Shown here piece after piece: positions 14,377-23,058 of a stretch of DNA of 51,252 nt. The DNA comes from an uncultured Paraprevotella sp. (GTDB lineage: Bacteria > Bacteroidota > Bacteroidia > Bacteroidales > Bacteroidaceae). The notes beneath the pieces are model-generated. The model did not search any database. It saw only the letters and a program-made list of their open reading frames with translations, and was not told the DNA's origin. The position numbers were made by a program, and so were the translations under genes. The number at the start of each line of letters is the position of its first letter. Within the stretch, counting starts at the first letter, position 1. The stretch lies in NCBI GenBank assembly GCA_944321975.1, contig CALUNJ010000004.1:1-51252 (forward strand), given 5' to 3'.

Positions 14377-16998
14377 ATGAACTGCATGAGCAACTATAAA
14401 TTCATATTCCGAATCATGACGCCGATGTGGCTCGCAGCCAGCCTTGGCATCCTTTCGTGCGCGGATGAATGGAACGAAGCATCCACGGGCGAAGAACAGA
14501 TTTTCTTCGACGCACACATTCAGAATTCATGGATAACGCCTATGAGAACCATTCGCGGCACAAAGACATGGGGCGGCGCAATGGCCATGCAATCGGACAA
14601 CCCCATGCCCGTCTACTTGCACACCATATATACAGATAGTATAGTGCAGCCTGAAAAAGACGCAATAAACGACGCGCCCGCGAAAAGAGCCATCCCCGTG
14701 GGACAGGACAACATGTATGCCACCTTCGGCGTGTCGGCCTACGCCACGGCCGGCGACTGGAGCAATGCCACGCCCACGACTTACATGTACGATGTAGCCG
14801 TCAACTTCTCCGGCTCCGCCTGGCTATCCGCCGAGTCTCATTATTGGCCCGGCAATGCCCATCGGATGAAATTTTTCGCCTATGCGCCAAAAGGAAACGA
14901 CGCCTACCGCCTCTCCGGACCGGCGGCTTGCCCCCCTGACATCTTCTGCCTGATCCCCAGCGACGTCGCGGATCAGAAAGACTTGTTAGTGGCCGCTTCC
15001 GGAGAGGTCGGCGGTGCGTTGAACTCCGCCGTTCCCCTCACATTCCGGCATGCCCTGACGGCCGTGCGCTTCGTCTGTGGCGACGACATGCGTCCCGGGC
15101 AACTCAAAAGCGTAGCCCTAAAAGGTGTGTACTCCAGCGGAACCTACGACATGGAAGCCCAAAAATGGAGTGCCGTGGGCACGCCCAAAAACTTCAGCCA
15201 GACATTGAACCTGACCGTGGAAGGACGGACGGGCGAAACCATCACCACCGCACCGCAGACTTTCATGATGGTGCCGCAGACGCTACCCGACGGTGCCACT
15301 GTGGAAGTCGTATGGAACGACGGGAGCAGCGACTTCGTGCTCACCGCCGACATCGCACAGAGCACATGGGGCATGGGCAAGACCGTCACTTACAAGCTAT
15401 CCAGTTCTTCCATTAATTGGGAATACACGCTCGTCGTGGCTCCCCCAAACGACTTCGGCTATACTGGAGGGGCGGACACATGCCAAGTAACCAGCTACCG
15501 CACGAACGGACTGGGCCAATCGGAGCCTGTGGCATGGACTGCAGAATTCTCCACCGACAAGGGTGCCACCTGGAGCACGAACCGCCCGGCATGGCTGACC
15601 GCTTTTGCCAACACCGGCAACGGAGGCACCGCCGCCGACGTGTTCCGCGCCTCCGTGTCGCCGCAAGCCGGCATCACCGACAACCCACACACCCGTGAAC
15701 TCCGCCAAAGGGCAGCGAAAGGTTCTGCGGCCCTACCTTATAATCTATCCAATGCGACCGGAGGACCGAAAGTGGAGAACACGGCCAACTGCTACGTGGC
15801 AGACGCACCGGGCGTCTACTCGCTCCCATTGGTCTACGGAAACGCCATCTGCGGCGGCGCGCCCAACCCGTCGGCCTACACCTCCACCACCACAGGCTCT
15901 GCCATTCTCGCTGCGTTCGTCAACCATCGTGGCGAGCCTATCACCACCCCCTACATTGCGCTCAATGCCGGATGCACTCCCTCCAAGGCCGAGCTGATAT
16001 GGCAGGACGCTCCTGCCCTTCTCTCAGCCATCAAATACCATAACGCCACCGACGGGGGCTACATTTCCTTCCACGTGAGTGACAAGACCATCCGGCAAGG
16101 CAATGCCTTGGTGGCCATCAAGGATGCGCAGGGCAACATCCTTTGGTCGTGGCACATTTGGGTGACAGACCGGAACATCGCCCAGACCGTGGAAGTCTCC
16201 AATTTCAAACAGAAGAAATACGACTTCATGCCCTTCACCTTGGGGTGGTGTGACAACGATGACACCCGCTATGCCGAACGAACGTGCCTGGTGCGCTTCA
16301 CCGCCGGCAGGCTCACCCGGGAAATCACCATCAGGCAGAAGGCAGAGACCCTCGCCAGCCCGGGCAACCATCCCTACTACCAATGGGGGCGCAAAGACCC
16401 ACTCACGCCCTCGACCGGCACGGGCTCCGCCAACAAGCCCCTCTACGACGGAGACGGCATCGCCATCGCCGGAAGCGAACCGTTGCAGGACATGGGCGCA
16501 GGCATCGCCTGCATCCGCTCCTGCATCCTGAACCCCGGTACGATGAACAGCGGATATGACATGGACAGCCGTTACAACAACTTGTGGAGCGCGAACGACG
16601 CGGGCAACGGGACGGTGCCCGTGGTCAAAACCGTCTACGATCCCTCTCCCGCCGGTTTCAGGCTTCCTCCGACCGATGCCTTCACGGGATTCACCCGCAC
16701 CGGGCAGGTGGTGAACAGCGCGGGACTCGTCAACGGGATGTGGGATGACCACCGCAAAGGATGGCTCTTCTATACTGATGCCTCGAAGGCGCAGACCATC
16801 TTTTTCTCCGCCTCGGGATGGCGCTATTATACCAATGGCAGCATCGACCCGCGAAACTTCAGCGGCTTCTACTGGACTGCCTCCGTTCAGGCGGCCGACA
16901 AGATGGGGCTGACGCTCAGCTTCAACCCCTCGCGCGTGAACCCGCTCATCAACTACAACCGGAGCCACGGCTTCGGCGTGCGCCCCGTGCGGGAATGA
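14377..16998 (+). CDS. Fimbrillin-family tip/adhesin lipoprotein
   Basis: An 873-residue lipoprotein (lipobox LGILSC, Cys about residue 28). Residues ~50-350 are a Mfa-like fimbrillin module: YDVAVNF, the YWPGNAHRMKFFAYAP segment, SDVADQKDLLVA and VPLTFRHALTAVRFVC are diagnostic, the same pattern as the shorter fimbrillin at 19.3 kb. A middle region is Ser/Thr/Asn-rich. The last ~200 residues (YYQWGRKDPL, SPAGFRLPPTDAF, GFYWTASVQ, GFGVRPVRE) resemble the FISUMP-like modules found at the C-terminus of fimbrial tip proteins. It is probably the adhesive tip of a Bacteroidales fimbria, exported as a lipoprotein and assembled outside the cell. First gene of a four-gene operon; starts at M1, M4 or M14 are possible. 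Confidence 0.8.
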   Translation: MNCMSNYKFIFRIMTPMWLAASLGILSCADEWNEASTGEEQIFFDAHIQNSWITPMRTIRGTKTWGGAMAMQSDNPMPVYLHTIYTDSIVQPEKDAINDAPAKRAIPVGQDNMYATFGVSAYATAGDWSNATPTTYMYDVAVNFSGSAWLSAESHYWPGNAHRMKFFAYAPKGNDAYRLSGPAACPPDIFCLIPSDVADQKDLLVAASGEVGGALNSAVPLTFRHALTAVRFVCGDDMRPGQLKSVALKGVYSSGTYDMEAQKWSAVGTPKNFSQTLNLTVEGRTGETITTAPQTFMMVPQTLPDGATVEVVWNDGSSDFVLTADIAQSTWGMGKTVTYKLSSSSINWEYTLVVAPPNDFGYTGGADTCQVTSYRTNGLGQSEPVAWTAEFSTDKGATWSTNRPAWLTAFANTGNGGTAADVFRASVSPQAGITDNPHTRELRQRAAKGSAALPYNLSNATGGPKVENTANCYVADAPGVYSLPLVYGNAICGGAPNPSAYTSTTTGSAILAAFVNHRGEPITTPYIALNAGCTPSKAELIWQDAPALLSAIKYHNATDGGYISFHVSDKTIRQGNALVAIKDAQGNILWSWHIWVTDRNIAQTVEVSNFKQKKYDFMPFTLGWCDNDDTRYAERTCLVRFTAGRLTREITIRQKAETLASPGNHPYYQWGRKDPLTPSTGTGSANKPLYDGDGIAIAGSEPLQDMGAGIACIRSCILNPGTMNSGYDMDSRYNNLWSANDAGNGTVPVVKTVYDPSPAGFRLPPTDAFTGFTRTGQVVNSAGLVNGMWDDHRKGWLFYTDASKAQTIFFSASGWRYYTNGSIDPRNFSGFYWTASVQAADKMGLTLSFNPSRVNPLINYNRSHGFGVRPVRE

Positions 16999-17046
16999 AC
17001 GCTTCCGGAACAGGACTCCATACTCTAAATCATTTCATGGCTTAAA

Positions 17047-18357
17047 ATGCGGAAAGTAATAATAAAAATAGGATTGTCCGGCACGTTGGCTATTTGTTGC
17101 AATGCGGCTTTGGCCGACGGTGCGCCCACCACCGACACGCTCTCCGTGGAGGTGTTCTACCGCCAAGGCGGCCACCGCCCCGATTCGACCTACAAGGCAG
17201 GATCCAAACGGCTGGATAGCCTGCTCGCGACGCTCCATGCGTTGTCCGCCGACACGTCGTTCCGGCTCGACCGGTTCAGCGTGGTGTCCGGCGCGTCGCC
17301 CGAAGGAAGCAGCTCTTTCAACAAAGCACTCTCGAAGAAGCGCACAGGCTACGTCGGCAACTACCTGCGCACGCATCTCCCCGCTCCCTGGACGGTGACG
17401 CTCACGGAAGAGCATCTCGGAGTGGATTGGGAAGGGCTACGGATAAAGGTGAAGCAATCTGCCATGCCCTACAAGGAGGAAGTGCTGCACATTTTGGAGC
17501 ACCCCCCCGAATGGATCGTGCGGGGCGGTGTCGTGGTCGACGGGCGCAAGCGGCAGTTGATGAACCTGCACCGCGGAGAATGCTGGCGCTACATGGCGCG
17601 CGAATTCTTCCCGGAACTGCGGCACTCGGTCGTCACGGTGGAATATTCCTTGACACATCGCCCGTCCGAAGCGGAAAAGAAGTCCGACACCGCGTATAGT
17701 CTGAAAAGCGATACCCTCGTGTGTGACCGGACAGAAGACACCCCCAAAATGGACACCATCGTGTTGACGGTGCAGCCCGAACCGTTGCCCCCGACACGCA
17801 TCGCGGTCAAGACCAACATGCTCTATGATGCCCTCCTCGTCCCCAACATAGGACTGGAATTCTATTTGGGCAAAGGCTTCTCCATCGGCGGCAACTGGAT
17901 GTATGCCTGGTGGAAGACTGACCGCCACCACCGTTACTGGCGCGTCTATGGCGGCGAGCTGGATATAAGGAAGTATTTCGGCCGGGCAATCGGCAACAAC
18001 CCGATGAGCGGACACCACCTGGGGCTCTACGGCCAGATATTCACCTACGACTTTGAAACGGGCGGACGGGGGTATATCGGCGGCAAACCGGGCTGCACGC
18101 TTTGGGAAAGGATGAACTACGCCGCAGGAGTGGAATATGGCTACTCGCTGCCCGTCGCCCGGCGGATCAACCTGGACTTCACCATAGGTGCCGGCTATTG
18201 GGGAGGAGACTATTATGAATACGAACCTGCGGACAACCACTACGTGTGGCGGCAAACGAAGCGGCGCCATTGGTTCGGCCCCACAAAGGCCGAAGTGTCG
18301 CTCATATGGCTCATCGGCCGCGGGAACCATAATGAAAGGAAAGGGGGCAAGCCATGA
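17047..18357 (+). CDS. DUF3575 protein with OmpA-like N-terminal domain, fimbrial operon
   Basis: A 436-residue exported protein (signal peptide to about residue 23). Residues ~30-130 look like an OmpA-like periplasmic domain (FSVVSGASPEGSSSFNKALSKKRTGYVGNYL), and residues ~265-430 form the DUF3575 part, an outer-membrane beta-barrel-like region (KTNMLYDALLVPNIGLEFYLGKGFSIGG, W..YGGELDIRKYFG, LGLYGQIF, YAAGVEYGY, DFTIGAGYWGG). DUF3575 genes recur in Bacteroidales fimbrial operons, suggesting a role in assembly or anchoring; it has not been shown here. It overlaps the next gene by 4 bases. Confidence 0.8.
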   Translation: MRKVIIKIGLSGTLAICCNAALADGAPTTDTLSVEVFYRQGGHRPDSTYKAGSKRLDSLLATLHALSADTSFRLDRFSVVSGASPEGSSSFNKALSKKRTGYVGNYLRTHLPAPWTVTLTEEHLGVDWEGLRIKVKQSAMPYKEEVLHILEHPPEWIVRGGVVVDGRKRQLMNLHRGECWRYMAREFFPELRHSVVTVEYSLTHRPSEAEKKSDTAYSLKSDTLVCDRTEDTPKMDTIVLTVQPEPLPPTRIAVKTNMLYDALLVPNIGLEFYLGKGFSIGGNWMYAWWKTDRHHRYWRVYGGELDIRKYFGRAIGNNPMSGHHLGLYGQIFTYDFETGGRGYIGGKPGCTLWERMNYAAGVEYGYSLPVARRINLDFTIGAGYWGGDYYEYEPADNHYVWRQTKRRHWFGPTKAEVSLIWLIGRGNHNERKGGKP

Positions 18358-19277
18358 AGCGGTTCCAACTCCTGGCCATCGGCCTGTTGGCCTGCCTGCT
18401 GGCCGCCTGCGAGCAGAAAGAACTCTGCTACGACCATTCGCACACGGCCGACCTGGAAGTGGTATTCGACTGGCGGAACGCCCCCGGCGCGCAACCGGCG
18501 AGCATGCGCCTCTATCTTTTCCCCGATGAAGGAGGCCATCCGCTCCTCTACGAATTTGCAGGGCGCGAGGGGGGCACCATCACCGTCCCTGCTGGTTCCT
18601 ACCATGCCATCTGCATGAATAACGACACAGAGTTCATCCTTTTCCGCCACCAAGAGCACTACGAACAGTTCGAGGCCGCGCTGACCGGAGGAACTTTCGC
18701 ACGACCCGTGCCACGCGCCGAAGGCACTGCCACACAAGAAGTGCGCTCCACGCCCGACCGCCTCTGGAGCGACCACGCAGACGAGGTGGAAGTCAAGGCT
18801 CCGGCTCAGGGACAGCAGCTGGTCCTCTATCCCAGCCTATCCGTATGCCGCTACACCGTGGAAATAAGAAACGTGGCCAATCTGAAGTACCTGAAAAGGG
18901 GGGAAATCTTCGGCGCACTCACCGGCATGGCGGGCGGACTGGTGATGAGCACGGGACGGACAGCCGGCGAAATGGTGACCCTGCCCTTCGACATGGAATC
19001 CGACAGGACATCACACCTCTACGCGGAATTCTACACGTTCGGCTGCCCTGCGGACTCGGCTGCGCCACAATACCTGATGGGCTACGCCATATTGGATGAC
19101 GGGAAGAAATACAGCTTTACCTACGACGTGACGGCACAAATCCACGAAGCACCCGACCCGATGGACGTACACATCGTGCTCGACGGGCTCCCGCTGCCTA
19201 AACCGATAGACAACGGCGGAGGATTCACCCCGACCGTAGACGACTGGAATACAGAGGAGGTGGAAATCTCCATGTAA
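18354..19277 (+). CDS. DUF5119 lipoprotein, fimbrial operon
   Basis: A 307-residue lipoprotein (LLAAC lipobox, Cys about residue 19). The start LCYDHSHTADLEVVFDW followed by a strand-rich domain (MRLYLFPDEGGHPLLYEF, GTITVPAGSYHAICMNNDTEF) is the DUF5119 pattern, a family related to Mfa2/FimB-type minor subunits and anchors. The last 17 residues (FTPTVDDWNTEEVEISM) closely match the end of the fimbrillin encoded next (FTVTVDDWTNEEVPINM), so both proteins carry the same C-terminal strand. Likely a minor or anchor subunit. Translationally coupled to the DUF3575 gene. Confidence 0.8.
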   Translation: MKRFQLLAIGLLACLLAACEQKELCYDHSHTADLEVVFDWRNAPGAQPASMRLYLFPDEGGHPLLYEFAGREGGTITVPAGSYHAICMNNDTEFILFRHQEHYEQFEAALTGGTFARPVPRAEGTATQEVRSTPDRLWSDHADEVEVKAPAQGQQLVLYPSLSVCRYTVEIRNVANLKYLKRGEIFGALTGMAGGLVMSTGRTAGEMVTLPFDMESDRTSHLYAEFYTFGCPADSAAPQYLMGYAILDDGKKYSFTYDVTAQIHEAPDPMDVHIVLDGLPLPKPIDNGGGFTPTVDDWNTEEVEISM

Positions 19278-19321
19278 TAAACCCCAAAACATTTATTTTA
19301 TTCACAAAACTACATTTAATT

Positions 19322-20488
19322 ATGAGAGAAAAAATGATCTTAGGCTTAGCCATAGCCTCTGCCGTGTTTGCAGCGTGCTCCAACGACGAGACAGTGGACG
19401 TGAGCACAGGGAATGCCATCGGCTTCCGCACCTCGCTCGACCGGGCTACCCGGAGCAATATCGAAACGACAGCCTCGCTGGACACTTTCAAAGTAACAGC
19501 CGTCGGCAGCAACGGCCTCAACTACTTCACAGACCTGGGAGTGACAAAGCAGGGAACCACCTGGACCACCGCCAGCACCTACTACTGGCCTACCTTCGAG
19601 CTGGAATTTTACGCCTACGCCAACGGCCCCGCCACAGGCAAAGGCACCGTCACCATCAACAAGGACGGACAGCACATCGCCGGTTACGTCCCGGCCGCCA
19701 AGGCGGCAGACCAGAAAGACCTCTTGGTGGCCTACAACAAAGGGACGAGGGCAACGTACAACAACGGCAACACGGCCGTTCCCTTGACATTCAAGCACGC
19801 CTTGTCGCAAATCGGGATCAAAGCCAAATGCTCGAATCCGGCCACGAAAATTGAAGTGGTTGGCGTGAAGCTGGTGAACATGGCCACGAAGGCCGACCTC
19901 GCCTTCCCCGACAGCGTGTTGGCTACCGCCCTGACGCCCCTGGCTTCCTACTGGGGCAACTGGACGGGCTTGAACGACCCGGCCAAGGCATACTACATCA
20001 ACGGCCAGACACCCGTGACATTGACCGACTCGGCACAGTCCATCATGTTCGGCGAAAACAACTTCATGGTCATCCCGCAACAGTTGGCCGCATGGAACGG
20101 GAAATTGAACAATCCCGCTGCGGAAGTAAACAAGCAGGGGGCTTATCTGGCCGTGCTCTGCCGCGTGTCGAACCTGAGCAACGGCAGCGAGACGCTGATT
20201 TACCCCCAGCCGACAGCCACCGACAACAAAGCCGGCAAGTATGCCTACTCGGCCGTAGCCCTCAACACGCTGTGGCTTCCGGGCAAGAAATACGTCTACA
20301 CCCTGAACTTCTGCGGTACCGACGGCGGAGCCGGAAAGATTGATCCCAATCCGGTGAACCCCGACACGAACGACACCATCACGGACGAGACCCCGGGCAC
20401 TGGTGGCGAAGACATTCTGGGCGGCCCCATCACGTTCACCGTCACCGTGGACGACTGGACGAACGAAGAAGTGCCCATCAACATGTAA
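19322..20488 (+). CDS. Fimbrillin family protein, probable major fimbrial subunit
   Basis: A 388-residue lipoprotein (SAVFAAC lipobox, Cys about residue 19). It shows the Mfa-like fimbrillin pattern: IGFRTSLDRATRS (after the lipobox), YYWPTFELEFYAYA, AAKAADQKDLLVAYN, AVPLTFKHALSQIGIKA, FMVIPQQL and the closing VTVDDWTNEEVPINM. The RATRS segment early in the mature protein resembles the arginine cleavage site at which gingipain-like proteases trim fimbrillins in related species; an inference here. Last gene of the operon and the best candidate for the shaft subunit because it is short and lacks the extra tip module. Confidence 0.85.
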   Translation: MREKMILGLAIASAVFAACSNDETVDVSTGNAIGFRTSLDRATRSNIETTASLDTFKVTAVGSNGLNYFTDLGVTKQGTTWTTASTYYWPTFELEFYAYANGPATGKGTVTINKDGQHIAGYVPAAKAADQKDLLVAYNKGTRATYNNGNTAVPLTFKHALSQIGIKAKCSNPATKIEVVGVKLVNMATKADLAFPDSVLATALTPLASYWGNWTGLNDPAKAYYINGQTPVTLTDSAQSIMFGENNFMVIPQQLAAWNGKLNNPAAEVNKQGAYLAVLCRVSNLSNGSETLIYPQPTATDNKAGKYAYSAVALNTLWLPGKKYVYTLNFCGTDGGAGKIDPNPVNPDTNDTITDETPGTGGEDILGGPITFTVTVDDWTNEEVPINM

Positions 20489-20573
20489 ACCCAACCTGGA
20501 TTGTGCCTGCGGCTACCGGGCCTCAAAGTAGTAGGAGCGGCCCGGAAACAGCCCGGCAGTCCTGTGAACGATC

Positions 20574-20608
20574 GAAAGGCAAAGGGCGAAACGCGCTCTT
20601 TGCCTTTC
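20574..20608 (+). terminator. Terminator of the fimbrial operon
   Basis: GAAAGGCAAAG (20574-20584) pairs perfectly with CTTTGCCTTTC (20598-20608). The rest of the 325-base gap before the next gene shows only a weak -7-like TATATTTA at 20737-20744. Confidence 0.75.
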
Positions 20609-20813
20609 ACCGTTTAACAGTGTCTCTAATTTACAGAAACAACAGCAACCGTGCGGAAATAAGCCCCGTCCACGGGGATTCCAGCCCGTCCGGCAATTTT
20701 ATACCGGAAAAACGCATGGATTCCATAAAAAATCCGTATATTTAAAAAACGAAGATGCGACACCGCATGCCTTCCCCCACCGGCATGCCCAAAAGAAAGT
20801 ACAAAAACAGAAA

Positions 20814-22457
20814 ATGAGAAAACAGTTGTTAGCCCTTGTATTGCTGGCCGGCTTGCTTTCATGCTCGGACCGGGAAGCCACCCCCTACAGCCCCGCGCTG
20901 CTGGCATTGGAACGCGCCCTGGACCAGGATCCTGAAACAGCCGCAGCCGAAGTGGAACGGACCGATACGCTCACCATGGACGAGGCCGACAAGGCACTCC
21001 GCCGTTTCCTGCAGATAAAAGCCCGCGCGCTGGCTCCAGGGACTCTGCCGGCCCAACGCACCGAGCCGGAACCGCCCGAAGCCCACTTCGAAGCGCTCAA
21101 GGATTCGGCACGGCTCTGCCGGCTCTATTTCTACATGGGACGGATCCATGCGGGAAACTATGCCTTCTTCAGAGCCAACAACAGCTACCGCCAAGCTGAA
21201 AAGTTCGCCGGAAGCGACATTCGTATGCTATCGGCCATCAAGATTGGCGAAGCCCACATTTACCGTTTCAAGATGATGCACGACGATGAGGAAAAATGCT
21301 TGCAGGAGGCTTACGCACTGGCCCGCCGGCTAAACGACTCTACCCTCATGGCCGACGCCATGCACGAGCTCGCCGAAGTACACATCGCGGAGGGAAACTT
21401 CCCGTTGGCGGAAGAGAAACTGCACCGGGCACTGGCCCTGTTGCCGCACGACCCCGGGCGGAGAGCCGAATGCCACAAGGACCTGGGGAGGACGAACATG
21501 GCCATGAACCGCCTGGAAGAAGCCCTGCGCTTCCTCGACCTGGCCCAGGAAGAGGCAGGGGACGAAACCATGGAACGGTCGTGCAACACCATCAGAGGGT
21601 ATGTGTACCTGAAAATGCACCGCTTGGAGGAGGCCGGGCGCTGCTTCATGAAAGACGTGCAGAAGCTCCCGTTGCTGGAACGCCACAAAGTGTTCTTCCA
21701 AATGGCGCGGCTCAAAAGAGAAGAAGGCGACCTGCAGGCCGCATGGGACTATGCCGAGAGAAGCGTGGCCAGCCGGGACTCCATGGCCGAAAACAGCAAG
21801 ACGGGCTACATCAGCAACCTGAACGCCTTCCAGGAACACGAAAGGCAACAAAAGAAAATAGAACTGATGAACGCCGAACTGGCACGGATGGAGCTGACTT
21901 TCTACCGGCTGGCCACGGCTCTGTCGCTGGTGCTGGTGGTCTCCATCTCGCTCTTCTTCCACTTCAAACACACCCAAAAGAAAGTGGAAATGGCACTGAA
22001 GGAAAAAGAACTGGACATGGCGCGGCTGCAAAACAGCCGCTGGGAAAGCGAGGTGAAATATCTCAGGGAAAAGCACGAACGGGAAGCCGCCGAGATCGAA
22101 TCGCTGAACCAGACGCTGGAATACTACAAACGGCTGAACGCCCTGACCGTGCCCATACTGGCGAAAAGCCGCAACTCGCAAGGCGCACTCCACTTGGGCG
22201 AGGAGGAGTGGGACATCATCATGCAAAACGCGGACGCTTGCTTCAACCACTTCACCCGCAGACTGAAAGAAGCCTTCCCCGACCTGACGGAAGAGGAAAT
22301 CCGCTTCATCTGCCTCCTGAAAATGGAATTTCCCATCGCCTCGCTCTCCGAGGTATACCACATTGCCAAAGGAAGCATCTCGCGCAAAAAGATGCGGCTC
22401 AAAGAAAAAATGCACATCGAGGACACCACGCTGGACGATTTCATCTGCCAGTTCTGA
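20814..22457 (+). CDS. Lipoprotein-like TPR transmembrane regulator with C-terminal helix-turn-helix
   Basis: A 547-residue protein of a Bacteroidota regulator type. A lipobox-like signal (LLAGLLSC, Cys17) opens it, then tetratricopeptide-like helical repeats to about residue 345 (for example AIKIGEAHIYRFKM, ADAMHELAEVHIAEGNFPLAEEKL, AECHKDLGRTNMAMNRLEEAL). A membrane helix spans about 362-384 (FYRLATALSLVLVVSISLFF), followed by a coiled coil (386-440) and a C-terminal DNA-binding domain (470-545: FPDLTEEEIRFICLLKMEF, IASLSEVYHIAKGSISRKKMRLKEK). The N-terminus would be outside the inner membrane and the DNA-binding part inside. It lies right after the fimbrial operon and probably regulates it; the only promoter-like box seen is weak. 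Confidence 0.7.
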   Translation: MRKQLLALVLLAGLLSCSDREATPYSPALLALERALDQDPETAAAEVERTDTLTMDEADKALRRFLQIKARALAPGTLPAQRTEPEPPEAHFEALKDSARLCRLYFYMGRIHAGNYAFFRANNSYRQAEKFAGSDIRMLSAIKIGEAHIYRFKMMHDDEEKCLQEAYALARRLNDSTLMADAMHELAEVHIAEGNFPLAEEKLHRALALLPHDPGRRAECHKDLGRTNMAMNRLEEALRFLDLAQEEAGDETMERSCNTIRGYVYLKMHRLEEAGRCFMKDVQKLPLLERHKVFFQMARLKREEGDLQAAWDYAERSVASRDSMAENSKTGYISNLNAFQEHERQQKKIELMNAELARMELTFYRLATALSLVLVVSISLFFHFKHTQKKVEMALKEKELDMARLQNSRWESEVKYLREKHEREAAEIESLNQTLEYYKRLNALTVPILAKSRNSQGALHLGEEEWDIIMQNADACFNHFTRRLKEAFPDLTEEEIRFICLLKMEFPIASLSEVYHIAKGSISRKKMRLKEKMHIEDTTLDDFICQF

Positions 22458-22549
22458 GCCGCGGCGAAACGTGCCATGCCCACCCATAGGGCACCACAAA
22501 GGAAAGACACCTCCCTGGCATGGCGGTAGTACCCGCCAGGCGGCAGTTC

Positions 22550-22740
22550 CTTTCGGATTGCGGCACGGGTGCAACCGGGGCAGGAACGGAAGCGTTTTTC
22601 CGGCCTTGTGGCAGAGAAAAGGCGCACGGCGGAATAGGACAAAATCGCCCTCAAGAGGAACGAAAAATTCCCTCAAGCGATTCACACTTTTTTCTCAAGC
22701 AAAAAAAACGTGAATCGCTTGAGAAAAATCCGGGTCCTTT
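22550..22740 (-). repeat. Dispersed palindromic element, copy 3 (inverted)
   Basis: CTCAAGCGATTCAC (22672-22685) pairs perfectly with GTGAATCGCTTGAG (22710-22723); the inner poly-T/poly-A part is imperfect. The conserved tract with TTCCTCTTGAGGGCGATTTT and GTCCTATTCCGCC lies on its left, so this copy is in reverse orientation. It lies between convergent genes; the rest of 22458-23058 contains no credible gene. Confidence 0.8.
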
Positions 22741-22993
22741 CAATACATTCCTATCCTGCTGGTTCTTAGAGGAGTAGGCATCTATTCAAAAAAAATGGGG
22801 CAATATGGCTTTGTGGCAGGAGCATACGGAAGGAAGAAGAGGTGGCAAAGGTAAGGCCGCACCGGGTTCCAGTGGAAACCATAGCCGGCATGAAGCCCTG
22901 CTGTTTAAAGATTCCTGCTGCGCCTGCCTGTCAATACCGGTGAGGTTCCCCACCCTGTCGATGCCGGCGAAATTGTCCGGCTTCAAAAAAAAC

Positions 22994-23020
22994 GAAGGTG
23001 TGCCGTCGTAGCACACCTTC
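22994..23020. terminator. Terminator of the cysteine-desulfidase-family gene
   Basis: GAAGGTGTGC (22994-23003) pairs with GCACACCTTC (23011-23020). On the minus strand it is followed by GTTTTTTTT, an ideal T-run for the gene ending at 23059. Confidence 0.8.
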
Positions 23021-23058
23021 TCTGTTCATTTTCATAGTTCCATCTGCATTTCTTCAGG

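Noticed and set aside
21330-22685. Open frame of 451 codons on the minus strand
   Set aside because: Antisense to the TPR regulator and running through the dispersed repeat.
22786-23016. Open frame of 76 codons on the minus strand with a repeated GIDR
   Set aside because: Contains the terminator hairpin of the neighbouring region and has no start or family support; left as non-coding.
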